Shown here: one piece after another, positions 57,960 to 64,000 of the stretch | How the letters are laid out: each line of letters opens with the position of its first letter | Position numbering within the stretch: the stretch's first letter is position 1 | NCBI GenBank assembly: GCA_030278955.1 | Contig: JAOANR010000014.1 | Coordinates: forward strand, 35,787,453 to 35,851,452 | Direction of reading: 5' to 3' | DNA from: Hygrophila difformis | Lineage: Eukaryota > Streptophyta > Magnoliopsida > Lamiales > Acanthaceae | Length of the DNA stretch: 64,000 bases | The notes under the pieces: generated by a model | What the model was told of the DNA's origin: nothing | The model's input: the letters and a program-made list of their open reading frames with translations, nothing else | Databases searched by the model: none | Made by a program: the position numbers and the translations under genes

Positions 57960-58740
57960 GATCTAATCGTTAATTGTATTAACAATCTCATTAATAGGGA
58001 TTAGTATAGCAATATCTTTAAAAATATATTGATTTGAAGTGGTGCAGTTTATATTTATATAAGTACTCTCAACAATTGTTGCTATAGGATCTCCCGTACA
58101 GTTTATAAAATTATCATCTGTAAATGTCACATTTAATTGTAAATCCAAGATCAATATCAGATTTACAAATTACCATCACCTACATGAAGAATTCATTTTG
58201 CAAATTTCTATCATATATAATTTTCAATGTAAACAACATTTCTTATAGTATATTGGGTTAATTCGTCTTAATTACATATTAATACTTGGAGTCTCATCTT
58301 ATCTAGTGACACGATATATTGCAACGTATCACTAACATGGGTAAAAATTGACTTTTTAAGATAGAGTCCACATTCTTTGTCCACATTCTTTAAAGATTGA
58401 TGACATTGACTTTTTTTATAGTCATAGTAAAAAAAAATACGAGTGTGACTTTTTTCCATTGAAACCGAATGAGGATTTTGGTTAATTCAGACGGGCCAAT
58501 AATCACTCCACCAATCAAAATTTTTTATCCAAATAATGAGCTTTGTTTTAATGAGAAGATAGGTCAAATAATTTTTTGGGACAAGTTTTTTGCAGGTAGA
58601 ATTCTCGTCACACTCTAGTGGAATACGAAATCCAGAATATGCAGCCATACCTCTTGGAAGGAGTATGAATGCTATTCCACTGGATGCTCCATGCAACACA
58701 ATATCACTTCTCCCACAAAGTGCTAAACATAATATTTTTT
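57960..58740 (-). pseudogene. Helitron PIF1-type helicase remnant
   Basis: Read on the minus strand in broken frames, in the order of a Helitron helicase: ASSGIAFILLPRGMAAYSGF and LLIKTKLIIW (58699-58487), SLDKMRLQ (near 58270), then GDPIATIVESTY and IAILIPINEIVNTIND (58154-57963). These match the helicase core and C-terminal motifs of rolling-circle transposons. Frameshifts and stops separate the blocks, so it is dead. Rep domain and element ends were not found. Confidence 0.75.
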
Positions 58741-59609
58741 AGATAAATTATTGCTAAATGTCTTGTCAGTTCCACCACGTAAAGAAAAAGAATTAACCCT
58801 TATCACTATCAACAACATATATTATTTTATTATAACATTCCTCCACTCATTAATCAACAAAAGTAATAGCTTAGCATGATTCGCCTTCATTTCTTACTTA
58901 TTATAATATATCTCTTCTAGTATCAATAAATTATTGTTTCAGACGTTAAAACTTCATTCAGTACCGGCATTCCAGAGAAACTTTTTAAATTTATAGAATT
59001 TGCAGCATTTAGTCTTTCAATTTCTAAAAAAGCTAGATATATATTTGTTCTTCCGTTAACTGCAAATCTATTGAAATATAGATTAATGAAGTATTTCTTA
59101 AAAAATAGATTAAAAAAATTAACTTTTCCTTCTTTATTTATTGATGGATTATTCGTATCCCAATAATTCTTTATACGTCCGATTCTTTTATTTATAATAT
59201 GCTTTACGAAAATAACTAATTTACTCTAAACCAATTATATATAGACTATGAATTTTCAAAATTCTCTTAAAAATTACTCCAATCAAAATTAATAAACTAA
59301 AAATACAAAAATCTATAAAAATTAGAAATTGGAAATGGAGACACCACATTAAATTTAGGATAGGTTGTTCACTAATGCTTTAATATATATATAGATTATA
59401 CAAGTTAAAATATAGTCAAGTGAGATCTTGTTAGATTCGTCTCGTCTTGTACTTTTTAAATATCAAACTTTTAGAATTTTTATTTATACCGAATTTGAGT
59501 TATTAATGATTTAAAATGTGCATTGGCCTGCGTGCTGTGTGGGTCCGTAGCAAACGAAAAAAATAGAGGAATATTTTATAGGAGTATAATGCTTACTTAT
59601 ATATATATT
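58741..59609. other. AT-rich DNA with a partial Stowaway-family fragment
   Basis: Bases 59405-59580 match the 3' two-thirds of the MITEs at 15526 and 29043 (AGTCAAGTGAGATCTTGTTAG, then GTGCATTGGCCTGCGTG-like sequence). No gene seen elsewhere; 58741-59400 may be further Helitron debris. Confidence 0.5.
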
Positions 59610-61965
59610 TTTTGGTGACACGGCCTAAAAAGGCTAGCAAAAGAGAAAAGAAAAAATAAAGCAGAAAATAAAAAAATGAACCAAGAACAAACAAGAAACT
59701 AATCACGACCCCGCAAAAACACTGTCCCAACCGCATATTGAGCAAGTAGAGCTACTAACTCATCCGGTGGAAATGCCCAAGTAGTCTACAACGCCTCATC
59801 CTCAATCGCATTTTTCGCCAATGCATCAGCGACTTGATTCCCCTCCCGATAGACATGACGAAGCACACAACTAGGGACCTCCTTAACCCCTCCTTCACAG
59901 CTTTAACGAGCGGCCAAAACAAGTGAGCAGAAGCCACATTCCCCTTAATCAAATTAACTACCTCCAACGAATCCACAAGACAAAACTTGAGATCCACATC
60001 TAACTCCACAGCTAACTTCAAACCATTGAGCAACCCAAGAGCTCAATCTCCAGAATTGATTTATGCACCAAGGAACCGCTGCATGCTCCAATGAATTCAC
60101 CATTATCATGTCGAATGACTGCTCCATAGCCGGCCTTCCCAGCCTGTGCCGCGACCGAGCCATCCGTATGAAGAAGAATCCCTAGCTCATCCTCTTCTCT
60201 CCACCGAATCTGTTTGACCCCTTCCGTTGGCAGCTTATTCAGCCGAAGCACTTCCATGCAAGCCATGAACACCTGCACCGCTGCCAGGACTTGAGAAGAC
60301 AATGCAGCACGCCCCTGAAACAATCGAGCATTCCGCTCGCACCACACAACCCATAGGACTGCGAGGAATCGGTGCCCATACATTTTAAATGCCCATTGTA
60401 ACCAATGGCGACAATCCTCCACCGCCACAGTCCCTATATTCTCAAATTGAAAACCCCCCACCTTACTCCAAACAACCTTCACCCAATAGCAAGTAAACAA
60501 AGCATGTTTCCAATCATCCTCATACTCCCCACACAACAAGCACAATAGGGATGCCACTAGCCTTCTCTGGAACCTTAACGCGTTGCAGGGCAAGGCACCA
60601 TGCCCCAGTAACCACAACAAAACACCAACTTTTTCCAGAATCGAACTCTGCCACATCCAACTCCGACCCTGCACGTCCTTATTCAATGGTACAAGCCACC
60701 TATAGCCCGGCCTCACTGTATACTTCCCCTTCACGCCCCCTTGCCAATGCAAGATATCTGGAGTACCCTCCATAATAAAGGCGCATTAGAGGCTTTAAGT
60801 TCCTCACTGGCCGTATCAGACAACCACGAATAAAGGCCATCAACTTGCCATCTACCATCGACCAATACATCCTTTATGCGAAGCTCAACGTCATTCAAAT
60901 GTACAAATAGGACTAATTCTGCCAAGCAGACCCCCTTACGCCACGGGGCATACCAAAACGAACTAAGCCCATCCCCAATGCGAATATCATAACCCGACCT
61001 AAAATGTTCAACAATTTTGCACAACATTTTCCACACCTTTGGAGCCCGATAATGCATGCTTGGAAATCTCCCTTCCACATGACCATACTTCTCCCTCAAG
61101 ACTCGAACCCATAGCTTCCCCAGCTCCATCATGACATCCCACAGCCGCTTACCCAACATCGCCAAATTCATCTACCGTGCCTGCCGAATGCCCAAACCCC
61201 CCATCGCCCAGCCGCCACCACCTTGTCCCACCGAACTAAATGAAGTCCACGACCCTCCACTCCCTTCCAAATCCATTTCTGAATCAACTGAACTATTCTA
61301 TTACAGACCCCAGCCGGAAGTAAGTGAATCTGCATGACATAGACCGGGATCGAAGCCAACACTGCATGGGCCAGCGTGAACCTCTCCGCTTTATTCAACA
61401 AGACCGCTGACCATGCACCTAATTTATCCTCCACCTTCTTCACCAAAGCATCAAAATGTGAACACTTCGTCCTACCATGTATAATAGGAAACCCTAGATA
61501 TCGACCCAACTCAGCACCTACCGACACCCCCAATAGGCATTCCAATATCGCCACCTTGCTGGGTTGCGCCCCTATATGGCACACCGCGTTCGACTCTTCC
61601 ATGTTCATCTCCAATCCTGACCTAGAACCAAACCTCTTGAGCACCTCCGCCATGCAGCTAATACTACCTTCCTCCAATTCCGAACATAGGATTAAGTCAT
61701 CCGCAAATATAAGGTGCGAAATCCCTAGCCCATCCGAGCATACTCGCAGCGGCCTCCACCTACCACCCTCCACCTCCTCCAATATAGTTCTAGATAGTTT
61801 CTCCATTACCACCACAAACAAATATGGCGACAACGGATCCCTCTGTCTTAACCCCCTCCCAGCCTTAATATTTCCAACGGGGCTCCCATTCCACAATATA
61901 GCAAAGCTTGCAGACGAAACACACTCCATAATAAGCTCCCTACAGCCAATCGGCAACTGGAGTTC
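59610..61965 (-). mobile_element. 5'-truncated, frameshifted LINE with reverse transcriptase and RNase H
   Basis: Minus-strand L1-type remnant starting inside the RT domain. 61956-61168 carries RQRDPLSPYLFVVVMEKL and ISHLIFADDLILCSE; 61171-60731 and 60773-60018 carry the region after RT and an RNase H domain (LLHTDGSVAAQAGKAGYGAV, then ILEIELLG); 60033-59755 carries the RNase H end (LVDSLEVVNLI). Each join is a frameshift, at about 61170, 60750 and 60030, so at least three lesions. It differs clearly from the LINE at the window start. The 3' end near 59610 runs into an A/T-rich tract. Confidence 0.88.
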
Positions 61966-62979
61966 ATACAGTCATGCCTCCAAAAATTTTGATATATTAG
62001 TGTAAAAAATGCATTAAATTATGTGCACTGGTTAAACATGCCATTGTTGGGACGGAGGGATTTTTTCTTTTTGTTATTTTTTGATAGTTTTAGAAGATGC
62101 AGTTTCTTCTCAACCAAAATAAAAATCATTTCCTACAATATAACTTTTTAGAAATGGAGATTCTAGTATATAAGTCTTACAAATAAAAACCATTGTGAGT
62201 GATTTTTTGTTGTTATTTTTTTAAGCAAAAAAAAGAAGTTATAGTTGCTTTTAACAAATACTCCGTAATTTATTTTGAGGTTATTTTGGGAGTCAATATA
62301 TTAATTCACAGTCTGATTATCAATTTTGTTACTTCCAAGCACCCCTTTATACAAAATTAAAAGCTCATTTCTATCAAAAGTTACAGTTCTTAGTAATTTG
62401 AGCTTCCAGATTAAGTTAAAAACACCATTATTTTTGGGGTATTTCCAAAATCAAAAATAGTTCATGGAGTGTTGAATGGTATTAAATAGTTACCTCATCC
62501 ATAGAATTCTGTATACACAAATCATGACCTTTTTTGTATTGAAATAACTTCCATTATCATCTAATGTGAGAATGGTATATTCTCATTATTTTGAATATTG
62601 TTAGTCTAAATTGATGGAAAATATTTAGGAAGTATGCAGTCAATTATGGAATATTCAACTTTACTTTTCTACAATGTTGCTTGAACAAAAAGGGTTTGGT
62701 TTGCATGCATCAAAGTCATTTTTTATGCATGTACTTCGTGTGCTAACATTCAGTATATTTTGTGCTAAGTTGTATTGTTCTTATAAAAATTCTATAATCT
62801 ATTCTAATTAATTACTTTCAAAATGTAATTAATGAGTACTTCTTATTATGCACTTTCTAAATGAGGCATTGCTGAATGTGCTAATATTCAGTTCATAATG
62901 TGCTAAAATGTATTTTACTTACAAAGATTCCATAATAAAGCAAAATTAATATCTTACAAAATCTAATTAATGAGTTCTA
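61966..62979. other. AT-rich DNA with a short tandem duplication
   Basis: No gene seen. A worn Stowaway end (TGGGACGGAGGGA) at about 62048. Bases 62741-62850 recur, diverged, at 62879-62988 (offset 138), both starting TGCTAA(C/T)ATTCAGT. Confidence 0.5.
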
Positions 62980-63400
62980 TTCATAATATACATGTGATGA
63001 GATAATGCATATATGTGCTAGAAATATAATTGGATGAATATATATACCATTTTTATAGCAATGATATTAATGGGAATAAAATCAACCCATTCATTTAAAT
63101 AAAACCATCACATATATAATATAAAAAGCACACACATCATAAAAATCCAGCACATATATATATGTCTGTGACATATGCATATAAGGAATGCATCTATCAC
63201 TTTAATGGTAACTTTAATCTTTTTATGGAAAGTATATATAACTTATTAATTTAATAATTTAATAATGACAAATTTATTTTCATTCCCATTAATATTATTT
63301 TCACAAAAATGGTATATATGCATCGAATTATATTTCTAATACATATCATGGCTTATCTCAGCACATGTTATGCATTATCTCAGCACATGCATATTATAGA
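62980..63400. repeat. Long inverted repeat, possible foldback transposon
   Basis: Arms of roughly 100 bases, about 62983-63082 and 63275-63398, pair through AGAAATATAATT, ATATATACCATTTTT and ATATTAATGGGAATA blocks. The loop is about 190 bases. The right arm has an extra CTCAGCACATG repeat. Ends and target duplication are not defined. Confidence 0.7.
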
Positions 63401-63443
63401 GAGATTATAAACTTATGCACAATCCCCGGGTTCACAAAAGTTA

Positions 63444-63893
63444 GAGCCAGTTTGTTTTGGCTTATTTTTTCTCCTTTTGACTTTTGCTTCACTCAAAAGT
63501 CCTTTTAAATTTTATTAACTGTTTGTTTTCACTTTTTTAAAAGGAAAATGAAAAGCAAAAGTTAAAATTCAACTTTTTTTCAAAGTATGTAGGGGATTAC
63601 TTTTTTAAAAAGGAGAAGTGACTGGAATAAAAATACAAAAATATCCCCATTTAAAAAGGAAATAAAATATATTGTAAATATCCTTACACTATTTGTTTCC
63701 ATTTTAGTAATTTTAATATATCAAAAGCCCTTCTACATATAATTCATCCAATCATGTTTCGGTTGAAAAGCAACTTTAATAATATCAATCCAAACAATTA
63801 TTTGAGTTGTTTTTGCTTTTGAAATCTCCTTATCTATTATTCTCCTTTTACTACTGACTTCTCATTTTTTCAAAAGTCAAAACAAACAGGTTC
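63444..63893. mobile_element. Tourist-like MITE, 450 bp
   Basis: TTA duplication at 63441-63443 and 63894-63896. Termini are GAGCCAGTTTG and, inverted, GAACCTGTTTG. Same type as 18285-18748. Confidence 0.85.
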
Positions 63894-64000
63894 TTAATAA
63901 AAACTCACTCCACAACTTTTAGCACATTACATGAAAAAAAAAAAGTATCTTTGAGACACCTACTTAATAAATAAGTACACTAACTATACCCTAATATGTA

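Noticed and set aside
61131..62005. Plus-strand ORFs of 68 and 209 aa
   Set aside because: Antisense to the broken LINE reverse transcriptase frame, which has clear RT motifs.

Overview
The window is plant nuclear DNA, almost certainly from a eudicot. Evidence: AT-rich intergenic DNA, GT-AG introns in multi-exon genes, plant-specific families (WAT1/UMAMIT transporters, an IDA-like peptide, a RABE/Rab8 GTPase), and a dense load of plant transposons with initiator tRNA-Met primer sites. The species cannot be fixed from the sequence.

Layout. 1-4090: minus-strand L1-type LINE with open ORF1 and an open ORF2 that runs off the window start. 4330-30870: a tandem segmental duplication. Unit 1 (4330-16855) holds WAT1-A, IDL1 and an orphan last exon of a third transporter (WAT1-B). 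Unit 2 (18125-30870) begins a second round with WAT1-C and IDL2, followed by intact WAT1-D (30647-32685). All transporters are on the minus strand and both peptide genes on the plus strand. Unit 1 was later opened by a 6.7 kb Ty1-copia element (7724-14416). Unit 2 was opened by a Tourist MITE, a TRIM/LARD-like element (19476-21016) and a solo LTR (25354-28116), which itself holds a CACTA transposon carrying one exon of an S-adenosylmethionine carrier gene.

32686-35927 is TE debris (SINEs, a miniature LTR element with a 5-bp duplication). 35928-46445 is a full-length 10.5 kb SIRE-type Ty1-copia element with gag-pol, an extra envelope-position ORF, several polypurine tracts and near-identical LTRs. 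It sits a few bases inside what looks like the last exon of an unidentified gene. 46556-52314 is intergenic with a 495-bp Stowaway MITE and SINEs. 52315-55812 is an intact eight-exon RABE1/Rab8 GTPase gene (minus). 56595-59600 has a Tourist MITE and degenerate, partly duplicated Helitron helicase remnants. 59610-61965 is a broken LINE 3' half with RT and RNase H. The end of the window is AT-rich with a long inverted repeat and a Tourist MITE.

How it works together. The host genes I can support with full structures are three UMAMIT-type transporters, two IDA-like peptide precursors and one Rab GTPase. Transporter and peptide genes were copied as a block; their flanks then diverged by insertions, including different MITEs next to the two peptide genes, which could give them different expression. 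Exon structures were derived by hand from splice signals, reading-frame phase and agreement between paralogues. No database search or transcript evidence was available.
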